NCBI GenBank assembly: GCA_012845835.1
Contig: JABAKD010000002.1
Span: 17,011,629-17,075,628 of the forward strand
Direction of reading: 5' to 3'
DNA: 64,000 bases
Source: Undaria pinnatifida
Lineage: Eukaryota; Sar; Phaeophyceae; Laminariales; Alariaceae
Shown here piece after piece: positions 23,301 through 35,443 of this stretch. A program made the position numbers and the translations under genes. The notes beneath the pieces were generated by a model. That model was not told the origin of the DNA. It worked only from the letters and a program-made list of their open reading frames with translations, and did not search any database. The stretch's first letter is position 1. Every line of letters begins with the position of its first letter.

Positions 23301-26300
23301 ATTGCTATCGTATATTATTATGCCGTTTGTCAATGACGTTCAAGGGGGTACTACATACAGCAGACGCGACTCTGTTCACGATGCCTCAATTCGGCGAGAC
23401 TTACCGTTGGTCGCAACAGGATGCCGCCGCACCCCCAGGTGCCTGTAGGAAATCAAACGGGGGGGGGAGGGGAGGGGGTAAGTTGCAAGAGCTATCCATA
23501 TAGCCAAAACTCTATCTACTAGGCTCTGGGGGCGCAGAGCATCGATCGAGTTCATTCTGGGAGCCGTTCCTGGCCTTTCGGCAGCAGCAGATGTAACAAT
23601 GTGGCCGCGCGGATCTTGGAAGGCAGTTTACGCGCGGATCTTGGAAGGCAGTTTTTACGCTCTCTTATTGGGTTTTAGGAGAGCTCCTTTTGGTGAACAC
23701 AGTCCTCACCAGGAGAAACGAAACACACCCTTGCATTCACAATGTGCGTGAGATATTTTTGAGGCCCCTATAACCAAAAACAAGTATACCTGATCCGTTT
23801 TCACTCAAAAACAGATAGCGCCTCAAATAAAGTAAGTATTACCAGGTACACGATATCATACGAACTACGCGATTGGCCGTGATACGTAATTGTTTTTTTT
23901 TAACCATTTTACCCCAGTGACGTCACTATGACGTCATGCGGGGGCACTTGGACCGGTATTTCGTATGGGTTAGGGTTAGGGTTAGGGTTAGTTCCATGGT
24001 TTTGAAAATTCCAATAGTGTAAGTCACCCGTGATTGGTTGAAAAACATCGTGCCTGTTATGAGGTGAAATAACCCAGGTACAACATCTGTAAAATGTTAT
24101 TCCGCCTGGGTTTCAACTGTTCATACGAAGGGCTCTTTCACTATGATTGCCTATGGGGTAGATAGTAACAGAGCGTTTTGGTTTGTGTTTTTAAGCTTAA
24201 TCTCTGCCTACGGTGTGTATTTCGTTGCACTGCTGCCCACGTCATTATTTCATTATATCGTTCAAACGACAGGCTCTTTCGCTATGATTTCATTCTTCCT
24301 TACTGCGCAACCATTGCCTATGGGGTAGATAACAACGGAACATGAATAAACAACCGTAAACACATGAAAGCGATGACAGCGCAGTAAGCTCACAACAAGG
24401 AGATTATGAGGCAAGTGTTTTTGGGGCAATCGCAGGGCTCGTGGCGTGCGATTATTGCTTGGTCTCTGACTGCACCAGGTTTCGACTCCAAGCGGAACAG
24501 GTGTACCGATTTTCGATTGTTGCCTATTTGTTTGTGGTTGTTGTGACGGTATAGCAAAGCCGGAGTAGACGAGACGACTGGGTACCTGAGCGCAATTGGG
24601 GCCGCCAGCCCGTGTTGCGCGCAGTAACATGTTCCGCAGTTCAAATTAGAGCCTCAACAAGACTTCGGCACGTGTTGCGCGTAGTACGCATGATTTCGCG
24701 GGAAACGTTACCCTGGCGCAACAGCGCAACACCTAAAATGCGCCCTGCTGGGTACATACGGCTACTGTTACACAATAGCAGCGCCCCATCTCGGCGCTGC
24801 TATACTTACCACCTGCGGAAAGGGGGCAGCCGTGGTACCCGCGGCGTCGAAGCTTGTGCGGTCCCTGTGGAGGTGAGATGCACGAGGGAGAACGTTGGAC
24901 ATGGGACTGTTAAATGATGCCCCCAAGCTACTAAAATTAAAGATGGTGCGATGCAAAAGCTCATGCGTGCGTGGGCGATGTGAATCTCAACGCGTGCGCT
25001 CGCATACATAATTGGACGCTCAGTACAAGGCAAACGCGGTATGACAGAGAAGCGTATGTTTCGAAGTGCGGACATGCTAATAATAGACAGGTTTCCTTAT
25101 AAGTTTCTGTCGGTAAATTGTCTTGACTCGACGTCGGGAACAAGCGCCCATAGAACATCATAGCTCGGAGAGCACTAGCTTTCTCGGCAAGTATACTAGA
25201 TCGACAGAGCTGTTGTTGATGGTTTCCAGGTCGTCACTTTTCTTCAGGGTGAGGTGTTGCGCCATTGAACGGAGACTTTGTTCTGAGATAAGATTGTGTG
25301 TCGACATAAACTAAAGCCCCCTCCGGAAAGCTTCTTGCGACGTTCAGGGTTGGAAGCGGACCCCAAATACGTGCCCTAAACACTCTTAGTATGTTAACTG
25401 CAGTACATGTGCTGTGTATGCCGGCGCATTTACTTACGCATCAAGCGCCAGGCTCCTCAGCTCCTGTGCACCGTGGGCGAAGGCGCACTTCACTACAGGC
25501 AACATGAAAAAATAACAAGGCCAGACGCGCACCACCAAAGAAGGGAGCGTTGAGAGAAGGGGAGTGAGCATGGGTAGCGCGAAAAAGGTACTGTGGGCAA
25601 TAATCGGGTTCAACGTCCTTTCGCCAGCACGGGGTGATAGGCTCCACGTATCTCGTGATGCCGTGCTTAGACTTGCCTTGGATTTTTATCACTACGATAG
25701 CTTGCACCGGGGGTGTATACGTTCAAAGAGTCACTGATGTACGTGTTTTCGTCGAAATATTACTGCAGTACAATAGCTTGCACCAGGCGTGCATACACCA
25801 TCCACCTGTTTAGGTTTTTCATGTAATATTATCAACACTTCGTCGCGCATAAATTTGTGTGGACGACAGCTACAGGACGTCATACTAATGACGGTACACT
25901 TCGAGATCGTGAAACAACCGAGTGATATCCCACTTACCACCGAACGGGCATGCTCCGCTCAACCAGTGCCGGCATATCTCAGTCTGCAGTACATACATGG
26001 GTGTGGCAGGTCGACGTCGAGACCAGGAACGGAATGCAGTCACCGTTCGTTAGTTGCGGATAAAGAATAAAGGAACAAAATAAGACGCACAGCGAAGTCT
26101 GAAGAGTGGGTGGGGTATATTATTTTATACTGAAACTTGTACAGCCCGTCTTGGCAATCTCCATGACGTGCCATGACGTTCAATGGGGCATAGGCTTGCA
26201 TGGCAGTGACATGGCAACGCGATGGACTTTCATGGCATTGCCATGGACTTTCATGGCATTGCCATGGGTTTTCATGACGCTGGTTGCCGTGGCTTGTTCT

Positions 26301-28086
26301 GAAAACGTCCATGGCATTGCCATGGGAAAATCCCATGACATTGCCAATGGTAGTACCATAGTAGACTACTGTCATGAGACGATCATAGGCATAATACGGC
26401 ACTCGTAACCCTAACCCCAACCCTAACCCCAACCCTAACCAAGGCAGTCGATCTCTGTGGCGTGTCATGGCGATGACGTGGGTATGTCATGGGATTTCTA
26501 TGACGCGTGTCATGGCACCGCCATAGCGTTGCCGTCACACTACCATAGTGTTGCCATGAAACTGCCATACACAGGCCTTCACGGCAGTGACATAATATTG
26601 CAATTGACACTGCGGCAGTGCCATGGAAGTGCAATGAATGGCCATAGCAATAGCACCGCAATGAAGGGCCATGGTAACGGTGCTGCAATGGAGGCCCAAG
26701 GCAGTGTCATGGCATTGCCATGGGAATATCAAATACTGGTAGTGTGCATTGTTGGAAAAGGGTGCTGCTATGCTGAAGGGGGCATAATGCTTTGTCGAAC
26801 CGACCGCCCTCGAGTATGATGAGATCCAGGTATAGCAGGGGGCATAATACCAGTGGGGCGTGACGAAGTAACGAGGCGCATGCATTATTAGTTGAGCTTC
26901 CGCAAGGCTCTCTGGTTCACACTTGGGTCCTTATCATGGTTGTTGTGCTCAGTCGTCTCATCGTGCAGTCTATCCACGGGCAACAAGGCACCGAAGTTTC
27001 ATATGATACGCAAAGGGACCAAAACTCTATACTACACTCTTCGAGAAAAGTACGTCTAAGATGTGTACAAAACATACAAACTGTGTGTGTTTTTACATGA
27101 AATACGACTGCATATATATGTTTTTCCACAATGCGCTCTTGTTCATAGCACGCATTTGGCCTGCAAAGGCAGACGGATCCGGACCCTGATCCTGGAGACC
27201 GACAGGAGGGGACAGACTCGTGCCCCCGCGAAACCACAGAAGCAACCATGTTTGAATTAAAAACTTTATTTGATTGGTCCCTGATAAGGGTCTCCACCTC
27301 CCAAGTCTAACGGCAGACTTTCGAATTTTTGAACGCATGACGTTGTGCACATGTACGGCAGATTCAAAATTTCGAGGCATGTGTGCATATCACGGCCCAT
27401 GTACTGACGAGGTTCATTCGCCATTGAAGGATCATTACGGAGGCACTGTGCGACGTTCTTGCTGGAGTCAAGCGTAGGCCGGGTATCCTAGTCTGGTTCG
27501 TTCAAAATTGCCATTGCGTGCTTCATGCGTTTTCCGGTCGAGCGCAGCAGTCGACTAAGGAGTAAGAAATCAACATGTGCACAACATGGGTGTCGTTGCC
27601 TTTACACACGATCTAAGTATGACATACAAAGCGCGGGTGACTCATTTGCAGCACGCATGCAAATGGCAACGATGCACAAAGCGCGCGCAATGCACTTTCT
27701 GCATGCATGCAAAGGGTACGCGCAGCCGCTAACGTGTGGCGAGTACTTCGGGATGCCCTAACTCTATCCTGCATACGAGGCATTGAGAGTGCCCTGACTG
27801 ACCTTTCGGTTGGCCTCGATGATTCCCTGACCAGGCCTTCCAACTCGCCGAACTTGTCTTGAGCCGTGTGCTTTACCGAGAATCTGTGCATGCGCATGGG
27901 ATGCAGCAACGCGAGAGCGGGCGCAGATCAGAGGAAGCGTGCATTAGTCAGAGGAGGCGACGGCGCGGTGCTCTAAGTAGGGGCTTCGGCTGACCAGCCA
28001 CGGCTCGTAGATCTTACAGACCGAAAAAAAGAAGGAAAACACAGCTCGTGCTTACTCACATCGGACGAGATTGTAGCAGTCACCAT
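17326..28086 (-). CDS. CCCH zinc-finger protein, ten-exon model (gene A)
   Basis: Exon model, minus strand: 28086-28060, 27883-27803, 25983-25938, 25492-25438, 24930-24810, 23442-23405, 22673-22452, 21471-21011, 18485-18161, 17542-17326; 1593 nt, 530 aa. Exons 3 and 4 form a C-x7-C-x5-C-x3-H finger: TEICRHWLSGACPFG, then KCAFAHGAQELRSL. Such fingers usually bind AU-rich RNA and control mRNA stability (family knowledge). Exon 2 is basic and ends in GIIEANRK, joining directly to the finger. Donors are mostly GTAAGT or GTGAGT, and acceptors have pyrimidine tracts. Frame is kept at every junction, but exon 7 to 8 needs a weak GTGCAT donor; the better GTAGGT 4 bp upstream breaks frame. Exon 8 is Gly/Ser/Arg-rich; exon 10 ends in TGA (17328-17326). 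The start could lie further upstream, because the frame is open there. No transcript support. Confidence 0.65.
18161..18485 (-). other. exon 9 of CCCH gene A
   Basis: The exon runs from an acceptor with a long pyrimidine tract ending in GTGACAG to the strong donor GTGAGTGCAG. It encodes a mixed-charge stretch with DWDPVRYDAPHLGD near the start and a Lys/Ser-rich end. The open frame extends upstream to an ATG at 18702, but that part is low-complexity Ser/Ala/Arg and would put the exon out of phase with exon 8. Confidence 0.55.
19640..20735 (+). repeat. dispersed repeat R2, longest copy, with G-run arrays
   Basis: The conserved 5' part (AT-rich leader, CTCCAGCTGTGAGATCGAAG, ATACTCCGATCGCGCGC, GGCGACTCCCCTT) is followed by diverged sub-repeats of about 150 bp. 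Each carries a CTATAAA-CCC-type block, AATCTGACGG-like words and a poly-G run. A 140-bp G tract interrupted by single A bases lies at 20321-20446. A weak copy of the 5' word reappears near 20715. It lies inside an intron of gene A on the opposite strand. Confidence 0.85.
23967..23990 (+). repeat. interstitial telomere-like array, (GGGTTA)4
   Basis: Four exact GGGTTA units. Two TGACGTCA-like palindromes lie 35-50 bp upstream (23918-23935). The array is inside an intron of gene A and is not at a chromosome end. Confidence 0.9.
26100..26750. repeat. CATGG-rich degenerate minisatellite
   Basis: Words such as CATGGCATTGCCATGG recur at 10-11 and 21 bp steps, for example three near-identical units at 26228-26270. 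It reads open in several frames because of its repeat structure, so those frames are not genes. Confidence 0.8.
26406..26440 (-). repeat. interstitial telomere-like array, degenerate
   Basis: CCCTAA units alternate with CCCCAA over about 35 bp. Orientation is opposite to the array at 23967. It is embedded in the CATGG minisatellite within gene A intron 2. Confidence 0.85.
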
Positions 28087-28350
28087 CGCTGCAAAGGGGG
28101 CTATATCCAACGTCGGAGTGGCAAAGGTGCAGTGCAGTGGGCACTTCTTCGGTGGGCTGGTTGGTCTGGCTGCGCAGGCTGGTTATTAGGCTGGCTGGCG
28201 TTTTAAGAATGAGCGAATGGGGGTGGGGGCTTGGGTGGCCATTCACGTGTGTTTCGATCCTAGAGCATGGCGTGTTTTCCATGGCCATATGGGGGTGTTT
28301 TTCAAGATTTTGGTGCTCAGGATAGATTGGGACCTACCTGTTGGTTCGAC

Positions 28351-28463
28351 GAAAATTCTGGCGTCAACGACCAAATATATAAAATACAAAATAGACGCCG
28401 AAAATTCTGGCGTCAACCACCAAATTTATATAATATAAAATAGACGCCGAAAATTCTGGCGTC
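28351..28463 (+). repeat. three copies of a 49-bp tandem repeat with internal hairpin
   Basis: GAAAATTCTGGCGTC recurs at 28351, 28400 and 28449. Between units GACGCC pairs with GGCGTC across a 9-nt loop, so the array can form successive small hairpins. It is not a CRISPR array: the unit is contiguous and there are no spacers. Confidence 0.9.
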
Positions 28464-29104
28464 AACTTGCAATAGGAAATCTATAGCCTATACCAGGGTA
28501 TACAGAGTAGATGGCATGATGCCCACACCTTTTAACTTTAAAAGAGGAGAGAAACTTTGATGCCCATGGCACCCGTTTATTGGCAAAATAGAGTTAAAAA
28601 GAATCCTCACACCTTCGAAAAACTGGCTCTTGTCTCCTGTGCATGTCCGACGCTGTGTTTCACATCGCAAATTAGCACAATACAACGCTTGACCAGAACA
28701 TTCTCAACAAGGCGTCTCTCTCGCTAGGGCACATCTCCCAACACATGCCTGCACTGTACGAGCAATCATCGGGGTTCCTGCGTATCTTGTCTGAGTTTGA
28801 TGCCCACTTACTTGCTTGGTATTTTATGGGCATATCTTATTTTTTTCTGCCACGCTTTCGAGAAGCACATGTCATGTTATCCCTGACATATATCTGTCTG
28901 TCTATACGCCACCATGTTTCCCGTCGCAATCGGCACTATACAACGCTCGAAAGATTAGCACACGACTCAATGCGTTTATCTTTAGCCAGGAAACGTCTTA
29001 CACACGTCCTCGAATCCATACGAACAATCGTTGGGTGCTGCTGCATATCTGTGTCCAAATTTAATTCCCAGTTTGTACCTGTTGTTGCAGCCTGTGCTTG
29101 TGTC

Positions 29105-29745
29105 AAATATATATTGTAAAAACAAAGATAGACTCCAGCTGTCTGTGAGATCGAAGATTTTGTCGAAACTCATATTTGCAAGAAAGTTGTGTGTGATACC
29201 CCGATCGCGCGTATTACGGGTTGTGTGTCCTCATTAAGGAAATATAGATCGGCGACTCCCCTTGCAACTACAGTGTAGCTATCAGGGTCAACAGGGTGAT
29301 GTTAGTCAGTCTGTGCGCGGAAACTATAAAACCCGTTTTTGAGGGGGACAAAATCTGACAGCTGTGGAAGGAAATGCACCATCAGTTTTATCAAGTGAAT
29401 CCTGTAAGTCGATTAACCGGTGAGGAGAGGGCATAGAGTTTTTAAGGACGTGGGGGCCTGGGTTTGATCGAGAGGGAGAGGGAGAGGCGAGGGGGGGCGG
29501 GGGGGGGGGGGGGGGGGGCGGGGCGGGGGGGGCAGCTCATTCTATGCGTGGAAACTATAAATCCTATCCTGTAAATCGTACAACCAGTGAGGAGAAGGCG
29601 GAGCGTTCCAGGGGGTGTGCGGGGGTGCGGGGGGCGGGGGGGGGGGCGAAAGGGTTTTTTTAACAGCATCAGGTCGTATAGATGTATGTAGGGGTTTTCT
29701 ATACACGTGGTGCTCGGTCTAGGCGATGGTATATATACTTCCATT
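29105..29745 (+). repeat. dispersed repeat R2, copy with G-runs
   Basis: The family order is intact: AT-rich leader, CTCCAGCTGT, GTCGAAACTCATATTTGC, GGCGACTCCCCTTGCAACTA, CAACAGGGTGATG, ACTATAAAACCCG, AAGTCGATTAACCGGTGAGG, then runs of G to about 29650. It ends near the word GTGGTGCTCGGTCTAGGCGA, also seen near 20490 and 20770 (in the GTGCTAGGTC spelling). Confidence 0.85.
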
Positions 29746-29832
29746 GCCTATCTGTCACAACCTTAGTTCGTGAGATCTGTCCGTCACGATGCCTCCAGTG
29801 TTGCATGCATAATACGTTCGACCCAGGGTCCA

Positions 29833-30357
29833 TCATGCTGCTGCTGTTGTAAACAGTATAATACTATGATACCTAATGATACCACGCATGCATACACGTG
29901 AGCACAGTACGAGTACGAGTGTGATTTCGGATGTTTTGTTCGTATTTTCTGCTTTTTTTTTCTTACGAAGAGTGTTCGCGGCATCATGTCCTGGATGTTT
30001 ATGTCTTCTACTGTATGTATCGGCTGTATGTTGTGACGATGCTGCTGTTTCTGTATCGTGGTCTCTCTTGCCCCGACATGAGATATCATCAGGTTTTTTC
30101 CTTCTGTTGGGAACTACTCGCTTCACCGTGGCGCCACCGCCGTGGGGGCGGGGGATCCGCTTATTCCCTAGTACAACGTGTGATAGATGCCTGCTGCTGC
30201 TTTCATCGAAACTGCTCCATGCTCTGGCATTTGAATCATGATTTATTTGATAGAGGCCTATCAACGGCCCGAATCGAAATGCAAATTGCAAGCCGACGGC
30301 AAGGCTGACTCGACGGGCTGTCGGGACTGGCTCGGAATTGCCGGCAACGCTCAGCAC
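29833..30357 (-). CDS. hypothetical open frame, serine/lysine-rich, 174 codons
   Basis: This frame starts at GTG and has no early ATG, so it could only be an internal exon. It has a smooth, mixed composition, with Ser/Arg/His-rich and then Lys-rich parts (KKKK near 29955), as in nuclear low-complexity proteins. No domain is recognised. Opposing plus-strand frames overlap. I found no convincing splice partner. Confidence 0.22.
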   Translation of the reverse strand: MLSVAGNSEPVPTARRVSLAVGLQFAFRFGPLIGLYQINHDSNARAWSSFDESSSRHLSHVVLGNKRIPRPHGGGATVKRVVPNRRKKPDDISCRGKRDHDTETAASSQHTADTYSRRHKHPGHDAANTLRKKKKAENTNKTSEITLVLVLCSRVCMRGIIRYHSIILFTTAAA

Positions 30358-31382
30358 GCGACGGCCGCGACTCTCGGTGCGACGTGAGACCTATTGTTCT
30401 GCTCGCTGTTCTCCAACCGTCTCCACCCATGTCGCGGGGCGGGGCCGAAACGCTCTGGATCGTGAGACCATGATGACAGACAGGCAGCGCATAGCATCGT
30501 TGTGATAATATAGACAATACAATTTACAATATATTTGTTTTCACTTTTTATGCCGTTCGAACGGCTGCCATTTCATGTTTTTCGGGTGTACGTAGCATGG
30601 ATATATTCCTGGTATCGTTTGGTTTGCAAGCAATACGGGATGGTATACCATGCAGTTGTTCGTGATACATATATATATGTTATTATAGTTGTATGGAATA
30701 CCGCGCAGCTCGCACTGCCCGTAGGAATCGCACTGCTGTTCCGACTGCGGTGAGCGTGTAAAAAGCACGTGGCAACACTTCAGAAATTAATTAGGAGTTA
30801 GGGGACCATTTCATAGAAATATTTGTTCAACTTCTGCACGAAATGAAATACGACGTAAATCATTGTACAATGAAATTTTGGTGCATGTAGTATTAATAGT
30901 GCCAATATATGCACTGCTTCGCATATACCAAGTACCTCTACGTACCTGGTCAACGATTATTGGAGCCTGGCCCAAAATAGGAGTTCATTACGCCCTTTAC
31001 AATCACCCCCGGGTTTTTCGAGACAAACGGCTTGAAATTAGCGTGGGGTGATATTTGCAGTAGTATGAGAGTCGTCGTGTGGCGTCGCGGACTTCATGAT
31101 AGGAGGCTGTTACCCATTGAATTGGCGGACCCTTGCATTGAGTGAGGGGTGATGTGCGTGAGCGACCGGCAGTTTCCAGGCCACTCTCCTGGATCCTGAA
31201 CAATCTCATGACCCTTTCATTTTTATTTTGATTATCGCCTTTTCTTGACAGCCTATTCCAGCTCCGATCCGAAGAAAAAGCGAATAAAAATATGCTAGAC
31301 GGGACAATAAATAAAGACATGTATCACCTTGTGCCTGGTAATAGCGGTGCAGATATTAATGTGGGTTCAAGAGTCACGTGGA

Positions 31383-31432
31383 AGTGTAGTTATTTTTCTC
31401 CATCCGCCGGAGGATTGAAAGAAAAAAAAAAG
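31383..31432 (+). mobile_element. ultra-short poly(A) retroposon, copy 1
   Basis: It contains CATCCGCCGGAGGATTG followed by an A-rich tail. AGAGTC occurs on both sides (31370-31376 region and 31437-31442), a possible short target duplication. Same family as 53453-53510. Confidence 0.5.
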
Positions 31433-31562
31433 GTTTAGAGTCTGGAATTGAGTCCGAGAATTTTTTGTGGCCCCCGTTTGGTTCCAGTGATATGTGAAAG
31501 GATACTAACAACTCTGACACTAACACTAACTCCAAGATCTCTATGGATTACAGCGTTTCAAC

Positions 31563-31697
31563 ATGGATGTCGAAGAAGGCTCTACGCGGAAGCGCACGCC
31601 AGAATTAGATCTTCACCCTCCTGATCTAAAAATCGGGTACATACAGAGGTACCTACGGTTTATTAATAATAGAAGCTGGGTGTGTCAGGCGTTGTAA
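31563..31697 (+). CDS. small open frame, 44 codons
   Basis: ATG in context CAACATGG opens an acidic then Lys/Arg-containing peptide beginning MDVEEGSTRKRTPEL and ending in TAA at 31695-31697. Composition is protein-like. It could be a first exon, since GTAC-type donors occur inside it. No family is recognised. Confidence 0.25.
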   Translation: MDVEEGSTRKRTPELDLHPPDLKIGYIQRYLRFINNRSWVCQAL

Positions 31698-33980
31698 ACA
31701 TCACATACTTCTCTTCATTCGATGTAAGAAAACACCTTTTTTATACATACCGAATACGGGCGTTTCAACGAGCAAGCGCGTGACTTTCCGGGCACCGAGA
31801 GCAACATTTGTCGTCGGTGCCCAAAGAAGATTGCAATATGTTTTTGGCAAAGTACAGGTAGCATACCGGTAATTTTTTTTTTGTTTTCGGAACATACATG
31901 CTGGTGGGAGAAACCTCGAGTTTTCATGGGGTTTCATTGGGCCAATTCGATACACGTGTGTGTGTTGGCCACAATATAAACTGACATTTCCACCCATCAA
32001 CACCCAGGATAACCAGTCAGTGTCCGCGCCGATGCCTCCTCCTAGAGAGACGAGCTTTGTAGTCATAAACAAGACACAAGAGACATGCACATCGCTAATA
32101 ATAACCAGTAATGTTATGTGGCCAGATGAAATGCCAAAAGCATGGATACGAAAGCGGAACTTGACCCCTTTGGAGGTTCAGAGGGGAAAAGTGACGATGA
32201 AAATTGATCACAGCATCGGGCACTGCTGACTGGGGGAGGATAACATTGGTCTCCGACAAGTACAACGATGCAAGAGGCCGTACAGAACGGGTGCGGCACA
32301 ATCCTACTTATTATACTGCTTCGCGTTCACGCTATGTACTCCTAGACGCCTGAAACTGTGGCAATCGCCGTTTTTTTGTCATTGTGCATAATAATAAGCC
32401 AGCACATCAGACAACTTGCGAAGGAAGCAAGCAGAAAAAGAAAATAAAAAAAAGAATAAAAATGGAAGGACAGGGAGAAAATGAACGCAGGGAAGGTGGG
32501 AAAAAGTGCCCACAAGACAAGACACTGGAGTGAGTGAAACAAAAACACGGCGAGATTAAACGAAAAAAGCTAAACCGAAAAAGAAAACAAGGCATATAAC
32601 ACCACCCTATCAGCGTCGGGGGTAGCGCCCACACTGGGTTCCGAATGCACCTAACAATGTATGAGTAGGAGTATCTTGCCGCTGGTCTATCACCTGCCTA
32701 CTGTTTCTGACGAGATATTGGAGTGCCCATACCGCCATCATCGCCCCCAAACCTATGCACACAAAACAAATAAAACGAATCTAGGTATACTTAAAGCAAG
32801 TATCATAGGAGTCATCCACGGTAGGGGTGCAGCGGAAGTTTCTGACCTCATAACATGAGGAGCTCAACATCTCGCCCGAAACACGACTTCGAAGGCTTTC
32901 AATCGCACAACAATCAGACCAGCACTCCCATGCGCTGTTAGTCCTAAAACGATACTGGTAAAAGTGTCAGAACAACCGGTAGTTTCTTACTTGAGGAGCT
33001 GAACCGGCCACAAAAAACATCTAGTCTAAGTATGCCCCAAAAACTGCAACCCCTACCGTTAGTAGGTACCGAAAGATGACTCACAGCAGCAACCTACACA
33101 ACACCACCCGATCGGTGTCCACACAGCACCCAAAGTGGGTCCGAGTTCCATAGGGATAGGGGCCCTACTACCTGGTCTGCCTCCTGCTCCCTGTATATCT
33201 GACGATTACGATCTCCATACCGGCTGCCTCTACACCGGCACAAGTGCCTCCATACCGCTCAAGGGTATCCAAAAAGGGCAACAGAAGGGGCAAAGGAAAG
33301 GGGGACGAAGAAAGGGATGCAACGGGAAACTGGTCTAGAAAGAACCAACCAGCGCGGAGGCGGAAATACCGCAGTTTCGGCGTCACCCCCCCCCCCCCGG
33401 GAGAGGGATGAGACAAACAATTAAAAAAAGCAAACCAATGAATACACCACAAGCCAAGACACCACCGACAAGCGACAGGCCACAACGCCAAAACGAATCG
33501 GACTCGAGGTAGTCATCCCGGTGCGTGGCGCTCAAGAGCTAGGGGGGGGGGGTGGGGGGCGGGTGGCAGATAAACCGCAATCGAACAAGGCTGGAAGGAG
33601 ACGGCAGACAGGGTAACAAGGCATCAGGTCGACTAGTAGATGGAACCTGTCTACGCATTTTCAAACTGCTGCGACTACCGCGAGTTCGAGATTGTCCATT
33701 GTCCCTCATTGTCCAACCCCTCTATTCAATATGCCACGATTTGTGTCAAGCCATGTGGACCTCTCTTAAATCGGCATTTATTTATCGAAAAACTGGTAGA
33801 ATAGCTCTGAAACCGTAGTCCCTGTATTTGCTTCTTGTATTTTGCGTATTATGGCCACGCGTTGTAATGCATTGACTTGCTCTCGCAGTGTTATAGGGCT
33901 AGTGTGGTCGCATGTAATTGCGCTCCTCAATCCACTCCGACAGCAGTGGTAGTTGCTTCGGAAACGGCGTACTCTAATCT

Positions 33981-34055
33981 TTTTTTTTTCTTTCTTTATC
34001 CTCCGGCGGATGGGAAAAAATAAAGCTCAAGCTCACCACACTTGCGTCGTGTGTC
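33981..34055 (-). mobile_element. ultra-short poly(A) retroposon, copy 2
   Basis: On the minus strand it reads GTGAGCTTGAGCTTTATTTT, then CATCCGCCGGAGGAT, then an A-rich tail. It starts with the same word as the copy at 53453. No target duplication is visible. Confidence 0.6.
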
Positions 34056-34918
34056 GATTCAACTCAGTTGCTTTCGCAGCCCAACGCTAGCTGGCGCACC
34101 CTTCGGATCCCACTGTACTCTAATCATTCTCGACCTCCTGTTTGTTATTAGACTGAGCACTGAGAAATCCGCACATTATTCTCATATCACTCCAATTTTT
34201 CCTTGGGGAAGCGACAGCGGCAGCACTGAAATCTGAGGTTGCTGTCGATGGGAATAGGAAGGAGAGGGCAGACCGCGTGACTAGACCCCCGGCTCGTCAA
34301 AGTGGAAGCGAGGGGAAAATCTCTTATTATGCTCTCGTGGCCCCTCTGAGGTACGGATACGATTTTTTTTCTTCGCTTGGCCTCTTTCTTTGTTCTTTTT
34401 TTGTTTCTTCCTCCTTGTCTATTTCGTTTCTTTTCTTCGTCGTGCTGGTAGTGATGCGCCAGACTCTTTCTACAAACAACTTACGCGGCACAATAGAAAG
34501 AGACCATCGACGGGGACAGGAAATATACTATGTTGGTTCGACACGTTTCTTCACGTCCTGCTGGTTTTGTTATCTCATTTCAGGAGTCCTTCTGATTGTT
34601 ATGTTTTAGCTGTTTTTTGTCCTGTTTTCTTTGGCTTGGTTTTTATTGTGATACTTGTACCACGTTCGCTGACATTTTATTTGATTTTATTAATTCAGCT
34701 GCGCGGTTGCTTTGTTTATCTGTTTCACGATGTGTGAACACATAGCCAACTTAGAATAAACAATACAGACGGACAAGGGCTTTCTGAGTATGTCCTTCCT
34801 TGGAAAGAAAGAAAAGAACGGTATATATCATGAAAACAGCACACACTGAGGAGCAATTTGTACGTTACACCGTATGTCATCATAATCGCTTGTAGCAAGT
34901 TACCTACAACACAGACAG

Positions 34919-35443
34919 TTGGCCGGTATGCTCAATAACTATACTTCAGCACAGTATAAAACAGTGAGATGCCCCCTACAAGTAGCCTTATTGCAGCACA
35001 CCATGAAAAGCTACGTAAGCGCCTGGAAATCTGCAAATGGGCTCTTCACAAACAAGCGCTATATTTCGCATTCATTCCAAGGCCACCAATATTTGATCGT
35101 CGTCTGGGTTCTTCCCTAGACAACGTTAACGTTGCACCCGTCGATTACCGTTCATCGTCTCATTTGCGTGAGTTCACAACCACCTCGCAATGCAGTCTGT
35201 ATATACATACCCTCTCACGTGCTTATTTTTTACTACTACTTTCTCAACGGTGTTGCAAGCTCCCCTGGCGAAGGACGCACCGCAAAATGGGTGTTTGCGA
35301 GTGGTGAAACTTTCTTGACGACTCATTCACTGGCAGTGAGATGTAACCAGCGTTATATAGTTTCTGGCATGTCACCAACGAGTTCATACTTCAAGGGCTG
35401 GGCTCTCCCCCCTAACAGATCGCCGGGAAGTACGAGTATGTGA
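34919..35443 (+). pseudogene. decayed coding tract, frame switches and a stop
   Basis: Protein-like sequence reads from 34919 to 35119 in one frame, ending in a stop, and again from 35132 to 35443 in the same frame. A second ATG frame (34969-35307) overlaps and reaches a GTGAGT at 35168. A direct splice to the next suitable acceptor would leave an intron of under 30 nt, so a decayed gene is more likely than a spliced one. No domain is recognised. Confidence 0.3.

Larger units (their letters stand above)
30358..34918. other. gene-poor stretch
   Basis: No recognised domain. It holds a 44-codon ATG frame at 31563 and two tiny poly(A)-tailed repeats (31383-31432, 33981-34055). A T-rich stretch at 34360-34740 has frames of hydrophobic, low-complexity character. 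Confidence 0.5.

Noticed and set aside
23615-23660. Direct repeat of GCGCGGATCTTGGAAGGCAG
   Set aside because: Two short copies only; treated as a trivial local duplication.
26457-26819. Plus-strand frame in the CATGG field
   Set aside because: Its peptide repeats mirror the minisatellite; not evidence of coding.
28351-28463. CRISPR array
   Set aside because: Repeats are directly contiguous without spacers and the window is eukaryotic.
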